Shown here: positions 25,575 to 32,425 of the stretch, piece by piece | How positions within the stretch are numbered: the first letter of the stretch is position 1 | How the letters are laid out: each line of letters opens with the position of its first letter | Assembly (NCBI RefSeq): GCF_007859315.1 | Contig: NZ_VOHA01000004.1 | Location: forward strand, 372,001 to 436,000 | Length of the DNA stretch: 64,000 nucleotides | Direction: 5' to 3' | From: Reyranella sp. CPCC 100927 | GTDB lineage: Bacteria > Pseudomonadota > Alphaproteobacteria > Reyranellales > Reyranellaceae | Notes under the pieces: generated by a model | Seen by the model: only the letters and a program-made list of their open reading frames with translations | Database searches by the model: none | What the model was told of the DNA's origin: nothing | Program-made: the position numbers and the translations under genes

Positions 25575-26459
25575 ATGCCCACCCCGCATGAAGCACTCCG
25601 CCGGGCCATCGCGACATGGGAGGGTGGCTTCCAGGCCCAGGCCGCGGATCCCGGCAACTACGTCACCACGACCGACGGTAGCCGGCGCCTGGTGGGCACC
25701 ATGCGCGGCGTCACGCCCGCTGTGCTGGCGGCGCATCGTGGAATCGCCGTGGCGGGTCTGACCAGGGGCGTGATGCAGTCGGTGACCTTGGAGGAGGCGG
25801 CTGAGATCGGGCTTACGCGTTTCTACAAGGGGACCGGGCTGGATCTGCTGCCCTGGGGCCCGGCGACGGAAGCGCTGGTGGATTTCGCTTGGGGTTCCGG
25901 GCCTGGCCAGGCCGCGCGCTCGCTGCAGCGCATGCTGGGTGTCGTGGTCGATGGCGCCATTGGACCGATCACGGTTGACGCCTACGCGCGGTGGGTGGCA
26001 GGGCAGGGCTGGGAGGCAGCGACCCGTGCCGTGCGTGACATGCGGGTGGCGTTCTACGACCTCATCATTCGGCGGAATGCGGTGCTCGGTGTGTACCGAC
26101 AGGGGTGGCGCAACCGCGCGAACTGGATGACGCCGGAAACGGCTGAGTGGTGGGCGCATTGGCAGGCCGAGCCGGCGCCGTTGCCGGTGGTCGCTGATGT
26201 CTATGCCGGCGCACTGCCGCAGCCGACGGAACCCGCGCCTGTCGCACCTCCGGTGGCGAAGGAAGGCGCCGGTGGCAACCAGGTGCTGGCGATGCTCACG
26301 GCCGGCGCCGGCATTGCCACGCCGATCGTGGCGCCCTTGCTCAGCGCCGATTGGAAGGTGGTCGCGATCATCGTCGGCGCCGTCGTGGTGATCGGCCTGA
26401 CGGGGCTGCTGATTTGGCGCGAGCAGCAGCGCAAGGGCGCGGCGGGGGTGGGGCTGTGA
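25575..26459 (+). CDS. endolysin: GH108 N-acetylmuramidase with C-terminal membrane anchor
   Basis: This 294-residue enzyme cleaves peptidoglycan for lysis. The GH108 catalytic glutamate is Glu16 in AIATWEGGF. The region TRFYKGTGLDLLPWGPATEA and VDFAWGSGPGQAARSLQRML match the family. VVVDGAIGPITVDAYAR is the associated peptidoglycan-binding segment, and NAVLGVYRQGWRNRANW closes it. After a Pro-rich linker the C-terminus has two hydrophobic stretches (VLAMLTAGAGIATPIVAPLL and VVAIIVGAVVVIGLTGLLIW). The extra membrane anchor suggests the enzyme is held at the inner membrane until lysis. Confidence 0.88.
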   Translation: MPTPHEALRRAIATWEGGFQAQAADPGNYVTTTDGSRRLVGTMRGVTPAVLAAHRGIAVAGLTRGVMQSVTLEEAAEIGLTRFYKGTGLDLLPWGPATEALVDFAWGSGPGQAARSLQRMLGVVVDGAIGPITVDAYARWVAGQGWEAATRAVRDMRVAFYDLIIRRNAVLGVYRQGWRNRANWMTPETAEWWAHWQAEPAPLPVVADVYAGALPQPTEPAPVAPPVAKEGAGGNQVLAMLTAGAGIATPIVAPLLSADWKVVAIIVGAVVVIGLTGLLIWREQQRKGAAGVGL

Positions 26460-26689
26460 TCGCCTTCCTGGCCGGCCCGCTGGGTAAGTACCTGGTTGTC
26501 GGTATCGGCGCTGTTCTGCTGGCGGCGGCAGCGTACCTCTACGTCTATCATCAGGGCGAGGCGGCGGCCGGTGCGGCTGCGGCGGCGCTGGCGCTCGAGC
26601 GGGCGCGAGCGGCGGCCAAGGCGCGGGCGAAGGTGGACAACCGACCGGAGGCGATCGATGCCGATCCGTACAATCGCGATCGTCGCTAG
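26456..26689 (+). CDS. Rz-like inner-membrane spanin
   Basis: This 77-residue frame begins at GTG 26456 overlapping the endolysin stop. It has an N-terminal transmembrane helix (YLVVGIGAVLLAAAAYLYVY) followed by a charged Ala-rich helix (LALERARAAAKARAKVDNRP). This is the topology of Rz, which spans the periplasm with Rz1 to fuse inner and outer membranes. It is shorter than classic Rz (about 150 residues). Confidence 0.7.
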   Translation: MIAFLAGPLGKYLVVGIGAVLLAAAAYLYVYHQGEAAAGAAAAALALERARAAAKARAKVDNRPEAIDADPYNRDRR

Positions 26690-26837
26690 CCTGGTGCTGG
26701 GCGGCTGCACGTCGACGGTGGTGGATAGTTCATGTTCTGCCTTCCAGCCGATCACCTACAGCGCGCGCGGTGACACCGACGACACCGTTCGGCAGGTGCG
26801 CCAGCACAACGCGGCCTGGCAAGCACTCTGCCGATGA
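26658..26837 (+). CDS. Rz1-like outer-membrane spanin lipoprotein
   Basis: This 59-residue frame starts inside the Rz-like gene in another frame. It has a signal peptide MPIRTIAIVASLVLGGC with a lipobox LGGC at residues 14-17. The mature part contains two further cysteines and a polar C-terminus (VRQVRQHNAAWQALC). Overlapping, out-of-frame Rz1 is the hallmark of phage spanin pairs, so it is probably a real gene despite its size. Confidence 0.75.
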   Translation: MPIRTIAIVASLVLGGCTSTVVDSSCSAFQPITYSARGDTDDTVRQVRQHNAAWQALCR

Positions 26838-26845
26838 GGTAGCCG

Positions 26846-27937
26846 ATGGCTAACGATGATCCCTTTGGCATATTGCTGGCGCCACCCGACGACCCGAATC
26901 CATATCCCCATATTCGGGGTGACGACCGGTATTTCAAGACCTATGACCCATTTGGAACGCCGGTGTTGAACACGTCGCTGCCGGCGGCCGTACAGCCAAA
27001 TTGGTGGGAGCGACGCAAAGCTGACTACGATCAATACCTGGAGCGTGGTGGCGTCTTGGGCGCCGCGTGGGGAATGTTGCCGCCAGAGGTGCGAAAGAGC
27101 TGGGCGACCATCCCGACATTGTGGGCCGAGACGACGCCCGGCGCAGGGATTCGAGATTCGCTCGAAGCGGCAGGCAATCTTAGTCGGGCGGCTATGGCTG
27201 GCGATCCGATGGGCATGCTGGGAGCTGGCGCGGGCGTTACACTGGGGGCCATCGGGACTCTGCCTATCCTCGGAGGCCTTTCTCGCGGCATCGTGCGCGC
27301 CACTGATGATGCCATCGGGGCGGGTGCTAGGGCACTACGACGCGGCAAAGTGCGTCCTGGTGAGGGGCTGCCGATGGGCGAGGCGGACCGCGCGCAGCGA
27401 ATGGCTGAACAAGGATATACACGCGGTTACTGGCGGGGCGGCGCCAAGCCGGCTGATGGCAACTACTACACGCCTGATCCGGCGGCAGCCGCGGACTTTG
27501 CCAGGCGGCACGGCTCCTCCGGGGACACGCGCGAATATGCGTTGCGGTTGGGCAATGTATTCGACTTTCACAACGACGTTTTTGATGTCACCGCGCTAAG
27601 GCCGATAGCTAGCGCACTGGCCAAAGAGAACCCGAGCGCCGCGCGAGAACTGATCGAGCATGTCGCCGATTGGAATGGCCGCATTCCCGCAAAAGCGGTT
27701 CACCAGATCGTGCGAAGTCACGCATCAGATGTTAACGCCGTGTTGCGAAAGGCCGGCTACGATACCATCGACGCCGGACAGGAACTCATCACACTACGCC
27801 GCTCTAAAGGACAAGTACGGGATGCCGACAAGGCGGCGTTTGACCCGCGTTTTCGCAATAGACCGGATCCATTCGCGGCAGTGCTGCCACCAGCGCTTGG
27901 GTTAGGTCTTTTTTTCAACGAGCCGGAGCCGCGCTGA
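26846..27937 (+). CDS. modular phage protein E5: shared N-module plus ADP-ribosyltransferase-like domain
   Basis: This 363-residue protein opens MANDDPFGILLAPPDD. It then repeats the array N-module: NWWERRKADYDQYLERGG, MLPPEVRKSW, TTPGAGIRDSLEAAGNLSRA, GDPMGMLGAGAGVTLGAIG. The C-terminal domain shows GYTRGYWRGG (Arg197), NYYTPDPAAAADFARRHG, a ALRLGNVFDFHND strand, and GYDTIDAGQELITLR with Glu313. This order of a basic start, a (S/Y)T strand with A..FA, and a final Glu is that of ADP-ribosyltransferases found in phage polyvalent proteins. The tail is PPALGLGLFFNEPEPR. It lies after the lysis genes, 15 kb from E1-E4. The enzymatic call is by motif and needs structure prediction. Confidence 0.68.
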   Translation: MANDDPFGILLAPPDDPNPYPHIRGDDRYFKTYDPFGTPVLNTSLPAAVQPNWWERRKADYDQYLERGGVLGAAWGMLPPEVRKSWATIPTLWAETTPGAGIRDSLEAAGNLSRAAMAGDPMGMLGAGAGVTLGAIGTLPILGGLSRGIVRATDDAIGAGARALRRGKVRPGEGLPMGEADRAQRMAEQGYTRGYWRGGAKPADGNYYTPDPAAAADFARRHGSSGDTREYALRLGNVFDFHNDVFDVTALRPIASALAKENPSAARELIEHVADWNGRIPAKAVHQIVRSHASDVNAVLRKAGYDTIDAGQELITLRRSKGQVRDADKAAFDPRFRNRPDPFAAVLPPALGLGLFFNEPEPR

Positions 27938-28129
27938 ACCACGCATGCGATGGATCACGGCGCCGTCGCGCAGAACGACGCCATGGTAGCCAGGTCCAGC
28001 TTCATGCAGCGCCGTTATAACGAGGGAGTCCGCGATCGATTCATACTGACCCCAATAGACGCAGGTCTGGCGTCGGCCGTCATCGCTGATGATAAAGCCT
28101 TCATAAGGGCCAAGAGTTCGCTCGCCCAT
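27902..28129 (-). CDS. small protein convergent with E5
   Basis: This 75-residue frame begins MGERTLGPYEGFIISDDGRR, then QTCVYWGQYESIADSLVITA. An AGGTG site lies five bases before the ATG at 28129. Its last 36 bases overlap the E5 3' end on the other strand. The GPYE...D.GR..TCVYWG segment resembles the 41-residue protein at 28329-28454, suggesting duplicates. Tail-to-tail placement with a possible toxin raises the option of an immunity role, but nothing in the sequence proves it. Confidence 0.5.
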   Translation of the reverse strand: MGERTLGPYEGFIISDDGRRQTCVYWGQYESIADSLVITALHEAGPGYHGVVLRDGAVIHRMRGSARLRLVEKKT

Positions 28130-28328
28130 TCTGCACCTGATGCATGCACCACTACGCGCCGGATATCGGTACTCTGGACTTAGATTAGCAGTCGTACGAG
28201 CTTTGCGCATCAGACGCGATGGCAGTGCGCGACATAGCACCAGCGCACTCCTTCCACCAACCGCCGGCGTTGGATCATTCGACTACTCGATCAGATGAAG
28301 CAACGATGTGCGGCGTGATAGCAGACGG

Positions 28329-28454
28329 TCACGCCATTCTTCCGGACGCAACCGTCCGTGCCGCCGCGTTTCCACCCCAGTAGGCGATTGTGTGCCGCTC
28401 ATTCAGCGTACCCTTGTTCACGACCACACAGACCTCGTGTGGGCCAGGCCTCAT
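28329..28454 (-). CDS. 41-aa paralogue of the 27902 protein (truncated?)
   Basis: A short frame MRPGPHEVCVVVNKGTLNER, then HTIAYWGGNAAARTVASG, is preceded by GAGGGAG six bases upstream. GPHEVCVVVNKG...HTIAYWGG lines up with GPYEGFIISDDG...QTCVYWGQ in the neighbouring gene. It lacks that protein's C-terminal half, so it may be a remnant. Confidence 0.4.
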   Translation of the reverse strand: MRPGPHEVCVVVNKGTLNERHTIAYWGGNAAARTVASGRMA

Positions 28455-28702
28455 GAGATCTCCCTCAGGGCTCGGCCTGATCGGCTTCAGCAGTCGGCGA
28501 CAACGACCAGACCAGGGACGGCGGCGCGACGCGACATGATCCCGAAGCCGTCGCGACAAGTGGGATCATACAACCTGCAGGCGACTGCGCCTGTCCAATG
28601 CGGACCAAAGACTGCGCGACAAACGGCCTCGCGATCTCTATGACGGCCCGCGACCACGCAACGAGTACGTTGGTGCGTCGCGACAACGGAGATCAGCAGG
28701 GG

Positions 28703-28966
28703 ATGTCGAAGCGGTTCCACCCTGAGACCGGGTATATGGTCCGCAGTGGTGCGTTTTGGTATGACCATCGGGTCTTACTGACGGTTGAGGAGGACGACCG
28801 GATCGAAATCTTCCGTCGCCCTTACACCGGCAAGCCCGGCATCCGCCTGGGCTCCTACGGCTACACCCAGCTGGATGTCGGGGCGCCACCGATCGGATTG
28901 CGCCAAGTCGAGGAATACGACAGCTTCCCCGCGCCACTTGCCGTCCTGGCCGGTAGATCGGCCTGA
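28703..28966 (+). CDS. small accessory protein at right prophage edge
   Basis: This 87-residue frame starts MSKRFHPETGYMVRSGAFWY, then DHRVLLTVEEDDRIEIFRRP. CAGGGG lies immediately upstream of the ATG. The fold looks like a small beta-sheet protein. No family is recognised. It is the last gene on the prophage side and faces the SGNH hydrolase tail to tail. Confidence 0.5.
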   Translation: MSKRFHPETGYMVRSGAFWYDHRVLLTVEEDDRIEIFRRPYTGKPGIRLGSYGYTQLDVGAPPIGLRQVEEYDSFPAPLAVLAGRSA

Positions 28967-28981
28967 CCAGATGGCGTGCCG

Positions 28982-30214
28982 TCAGGGGGCCTGTAGAAGG
29001 CCCATCGTCTTGAGTTGACTTGCCAGCGTCTCTGCGACAACGCGGTGACCCGCGGCCGTCATGTGCTCATCGCCCAGACTGAAATAAAGCTTTGGGTCGC
29101 CCTTCGTCGCGGCGGCTTGCACCGCCGGCAGCATCTCGATCACGGGGATATCGAGCTGCTTGCCGAGCGCCTTCAATTCGCGTTCCGGCTTGGCGACGTC
29201 GAATTTCACCTTCGGCAGTGAGCGCTGCAGGTGCCCCAGGCTCTCAGGTTCGGCCTGGACTTTGCTGACGTAGCCCCACATCGCGAAGCGTGCGCCGGCA
29301 GCCTGTGATTGATCCCGCATCGCCTTGATCAAGGCGCCGGTCACCTGCCAGCCTTCACGCCAGAATTGCTCGTATTGCTCGCGCGTCCGTCCCTTGCGCG
29401 CGTAGTCCATCGCGAAATCATCCATCATCATCCAGCCGATCCAGATGTTGGGATCGGTCTTGCGGCCGCCGGTGACGGCCTGGCTTGCCTGCCGGATCAC
29501 TTTTTGAACCATATCGCCGACCAGCAGGTCATAGATGCGGTCCTTGAGGCGTGACTCGGTGCGTCGGCGCTCAAGCGCTTCGTTCAGCTGCTGGTCCTCG
29601 ATCACCAGCTGGCCGGCGGCATCGAGCTTGGCATAGGGCCGCTTGGCTTCGCGCTGGAACCATTTCTGCAGCGGGTAGTAGTTGGTCTGCACATCGTTGC
29701 TGGGGGCGAAACCGAGCAGCACCAAGTCGGGTTTGTAGGACAAGCCGTCTTCGATCAGCCACCGGTATTCCTGCACCGTGCTGTAAGCGGCCACGCTGAG
29801 GTTGATGACCTCGAACTTGTCGTTGCCCAGGATGCGCTGGAGCTGCGCGGCGGTGGTTTGATCATCGGCAACGCCGCTGCCAAACGTCCCCGAGTCGGAA
29901 ACCATCAAAATGCGCGTGATACCGGGCTTGGGTGTCTGGTCGAACTCCGGCCCGCGGATGCCGCGTGAGTTGATGTGAGCCACCTCGGAGTAGGCGAGCT
30001 TCTCCATCCGAAAGACGGCGTTGGGACGGTGTGCCCAGCCGCGAGTGGGATGCGGCACATGCCACTCGCTCTCGTTGCCGGCCGTGGTGCCCAGGTGGCC
30101 GTGCAGCACGAGCCGAAGGCCGAACTCCGCAACCCACAACGCCAGGAACACGGCCACCAGCACCATGGCTGTCGATCCGACCCAGCGCTTGATGCGCGAA
30201 CCTGCTGCCGTCAT
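28982..30214 (-). CDS. SGNH/GDSL-like hydrolase with N-terminal membrane anchor
   Basis: This 410-residue protein has one transmembrane helix near the start (TAMVLVAVFLALWVAEFGLR). The SGNH blocks follow: SDSGTFGSGVADD (block I, nucleophile Ser), LSVAAYSTVQEYRWL (block II Gly region), LLGFAPSNDVQTNYY (block III Asn), and DEHMTAAGH (block V Asp/His). Such membrane-anchored SGNH proteins act as esterases or acyltransferases on envelope polysaccharides. ATG 30214 is preferred to the longer frame (to 30277), which lacks a membrane-protein character there. Confidence 0.78.
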   Translation of the reverse strand: MTAAGSRIKRWVGSTAMVLVAVFLALWVAEFGLRLVLHGHLGTTAGNESEWHVPHPTRGWAHRPNAVFRMEKLAYSEVAHINSRGIRGPEFDQTPKPGITRILMVSDSGTFGSGVADDQTTAAQLQRILGNDKFEVINLSVAAYSTVQEYRWLIEDGLSYKPDLVLLGFAPSNDVQTNYYPLQKWFQREAKRPYAKLDAAGQLVIEDQQLNEALERRRTESRLKDRIYDLLVGDMVQKVIRQASQAVTGGRKTDPNIWIGWMMMDDFAMDYARKGRTREQYEQFWREGWQVTGALIKAMRDQSQAAGARFAMWGYVSKVQAEPESLGHLQRSLPKVKFDVAKPERELKALGKQLDIPVIEMLPAVQAAATKGDPKLYFSLGDEHMTAAGHRVVAETLASQLKTMGLLQAP

Positions 30215-30308
30215 GACCTGCCTACGCGTCGTTGCCCAGAGATGCACAGCATTAGGGGCGCTGCCAGTAAGCGTCAACTCATCCGGCGTCGCAGTATCAA
30301 ATTGACGG

Positions 30309-30338
30309 ACTGAACGAATTATGTCTAAATCGTTCAGT
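30309..30338. promoter_or_regulatory. TetR-type operator palindrome
   Basis: ACTGAACGA (30309-30317) and TCGTTCAGT (30330-30338) are exact inverted repeats separated by 12 bases (ATTATGTCTAAA). The right arm covers the GTG start of the TetR gene at 30337. This is the typical form of an AcrR/TetR operator and suggests autoregulation, and possibly control of the downstream oxidoreductase genes. Confidence 0.75.
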
Positions 30339-30939
30339 GCAAGACCGACAGGAACCGGCTGAAACCGAGGAACGGGCGCTTTACAAGCGCGTGATCCGGT
30401 CGGCGGATGCGCTGTTCAAGAAGGTCGGCTTTCGCGGCGTGACGATGGAGGCTGTTGCGCGCGAAGCGGTGGTGGCCAAGGCGACGCTGTACAGCTACTT
30501 CCGGAACAAGGATGAGCTGTTCATCGCCGTGTCGGCGCGCATCGCCGAGGGCCACCGTGCAGGTTTCACCGCGGCGCTTGCGAATGCCGCAGGCAAGACG
30601 CTGGACGAGCGGGTGGCTGCGGCGATTGTCGGCCGCCGCGCGTCTCTCTTTACGTACATGGCAAGCTCGCCGCATGCTGAGGATTTGATTTCGCATAAGC
30701 ATCAGCTGGCCGGCGACATTTTCGTGCGGTCGGATGAATTCATGTTGCGGCTCCTGACAAGCGCGTTGCGTGAAGATTCGGTGCTCAAACCGTCGGCTGC
30801 CCGACTGGCGCGCGCGCTGTTCTACGGCAGCGCCCAGATCGGCGTTAACAGCGCCAGCAGGACTGTGCTGGAGGCCGATCTCGAGGCATTTGTGATGACG
30901 CATCTGGCGGGTGCGCGAGCGTTGGCTGATCGCACCTGA
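30337..30939 (+). CDS. TetR family transcriptional regulator
   Basis: This 200-residue protein has the usual N-terminal helix-turn-helix: ALFKKVGFRGVTMEAVAREA, then VVAKATLYSYFRNKDELFIA (residues about 25-65). A ligand-binding helical domain fills the rest. The C-terminus resembles TetR_C regions (LARALFYGSAQIGVNSASRT). The start is GTG 30337. It lies 26 bases before the CoxS-like gene, same strand, with its own palindrome at 30309-30338. It probably represses itself and the molybdenum hydroxylase operon. Confidence 0.88.
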   Translation: MQDRQEPAETEERALYKRVIRSADALFKKVGFRGVTMEAVAREAVVAKATLYSYFRNKDELFIAVSARIAEGHRAGFTAALANAAGKTLDERVAAAIVGRRASLFTYMASSPHAEDLISHKHQLAGDIFVRSDEFMLRLLTSALREDSVLKPSAARLARALFYGSAQIGVNSASRTVLEADLEAFVMTHLAGARALADRT

Positions 30940-30965
30940 CGTGTCTTTCCATCGGAGGTGTTGTG

Positions 30966-31451
30966 ATGACGGATCACGGTGATGATCAGGTCATGGTGAC
31001 GCTGCGGGTCAATGGCTGCGACCATGAGGTGGTGGCCGATGTCTGTGCGACGCTGCTGGATGTTCTGCGCGATGGGCTGTCGCTGACCGGTACCAAGAAG
31101 GGGTGCGATATGGGGGCATGCGGCGCCTGTACCGTGCTGATCGATGGGCGGCGGATCAAATCCTGCCTGGCTCTGGCTGTGATGCAGGACGACAAGGACA
31201 TACTGACCATCGAAGGCTTGGCGTCCGGGGAGGAACCGCATGCACTGCAGCGCGCTTTTGTCGAACACGACGCCCTGCAATGCGGTTACTGCACGCCGGG
31301 GCAGATCATGTCGGCTGTCGGCCTGATGCAGGAAGGTCGCGCCACCAGCGGCGCCAGTATCCGCGAGTTCATGAGCGGCAACCTGTGCCGGTGCGGTGCC
31401 CATCCACACATCGTCGCCGCCATCGCCCAGGTCGCGGGTATCGTGCCATGA
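30966..31451 (+). CDS. (2Fe-2S) small subunit of xanthine-dehydrogenase-family oxidoreductase
   Basis: This 161-residue subunit carries two [2Fe-2S] clusters and passes electrons from the molybdenum centre to FAD. The plant-ferredoxin-like motif GTKKGCDMGACGACTVLIDG (with a later Cys in RIKSCLAL) holds the first cluster. QCGYCTPGQIMSAV and NLCRCGAHPHIV hold the second. Length and order match CoxS/YagT-type proteins. No Tat signal is seen, so it should be cytoplasmic. It overlaps the next start by four bases. Confidence 0.92.
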   Translation: MTDHGDDQVMVTLRVNGCDHEVVADVCATLLDVLRDGLSLTGTKKGCDMGACGACTVLIDGRRIKSCLALAVMQDDKDILTIEGLASGEEPHALQRAFVEHDALQCGYCTPGQIMSAVGLMQEGRATSGASIREFMSGNLCRCGAHPHIVAAIAQVAGIVP

Positions 31452-32425
31452 ACCCGTTCGTCTATCGGCGCGCGATCGATCCGCGCGGTGCGATCGACAT
31501 GGCAGCGCGGCCGGACGCCTGCTTCATCGCCGGCGGCACGGATTTCATGCAGCTCTGGAAAGCGGGAATCAGCGCGCCGAACCTGCTCATCGATATTAGT
31601 CGCCTGCCGTTGACTGCGGTGGAGCGGCACGACGGTGGACTCAGGATCGGCGCGCTGGCGCGCATGAGCGATGTCGCCGACCACCCTGAAGTACGCAACA
31701 GCTATCCCGTGCTGGCGCAGGCCTTGCTGGCGAGCGCTTCACCGCAGATACGTAATGTCGCCACCATTGGCGGTAACTTGCTGCAGCGAACGCGCTGCCT
31801 CTATTTTCGCAGCGGCTCCCTGCCGTGCAACAAGCGGGAGCCGGGTTCCGGTTGCGGCGCACGGGACGGCGAAAACCGCCTGCACGCGATTTTCGGTGCC
31901 AGCGCACAGTGCGCGGCCACACACGCATCTGATCTCGCAGTGGCGCTGGTTGCATTAGGCGCGCGGGTGCTGCTGGCCAGCCAGAACGGCGAGCGCGCGC
32001 TGTTGCTTGAGGATTTCTTTCGGCTGCCAGAGGCGCAACCCGAGCAAGACACCGTCATTGCGCCGGGTGAACTGATTGCGTCGATCGACGTACCGGCAGC
32101 AGGGACGTGGCGCTCGTACTATCTGAAGGTGCGCGACAGGGCATCGTTCGAGTTCGCCGTAGTGTCGGCTGCGGTTGTTCTTGATCTTGCGGACGACCGC
32201 ATTCGTACCGCGCGCATCGCCGCCGGTGGTGTGGGGACCAGGCCATGGCGACTGCGAGGATGCGAGGCAGCGCTGATCGACGCGGCGCCGAACGCGGCGA
32301 CATTCGAGCGCGCCGCGCGCCTGGCAGGTGAGGGAGCACAGCCGTTGCGGCACAACGGCTTCAAGATGGCGCTGTTGGAGCGCACGGTGCTGCGTGCGCT
32401 GCAGGCCGTGAGAGGTGATCTATGA
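31448..32425 (+). CDS. FAD-binding subunit of xanthine-dehydrogenase-family oxidoreductase (YagS-like)
   Basis: This 325-residue subunit binds FAD: FIAGGTDFMQLWKAG near the N-terminus and IRNVATIGGNLLQRTRC are the two nucleotide-contact regions. Between about residues 118 and 158 there are four cysteines (RTRCLYF, LPCNKRE, SGCGARD, AQCAATH). This insert matches YagS/PaoB, where it binds an unusual [4Fe-4S] cluster. The C-terminal CO-dehydrogenase flavoprotein domain ends ALLERTVLRALQAV. It is coupled by four-base overlaps on both sides. Confidence 0.9.
   Translation: MNPFVYRRAIDPRGAIDMAARPDACFIAGGTDFMQLWKAGISAPNLLIDISRLPLTAVERHDGGLRIGALARMSDVADHPEVRNSYPVLAQALLASASPQIRNVATIGGNLLQRTRCLYFRSGSLPCNKREPGSGCGARDGENRLHAIFGASAQCAATHASDLAVALVALGARVLLASQNGERALLLEDFFRLPEAQPEQDTVIAPGELIASIDVPAAGTWRSYYLKVRDRASFEFAVVSAAVVLDLADDRIRTARIAAGGVGTRPWRLRGCEAALIDAAPNAATFERAARLAGEGAQPLRHNGFKMALLERTVLRALQAVRGDL

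Noticed and set aside
1746-28981. Prophage attachment-site direct repeats
   Set aside because: I compared the left gap with the region around 28450-28981 and saw no convincing repeat longer than chance. The real borders may lie outside the parts compared.
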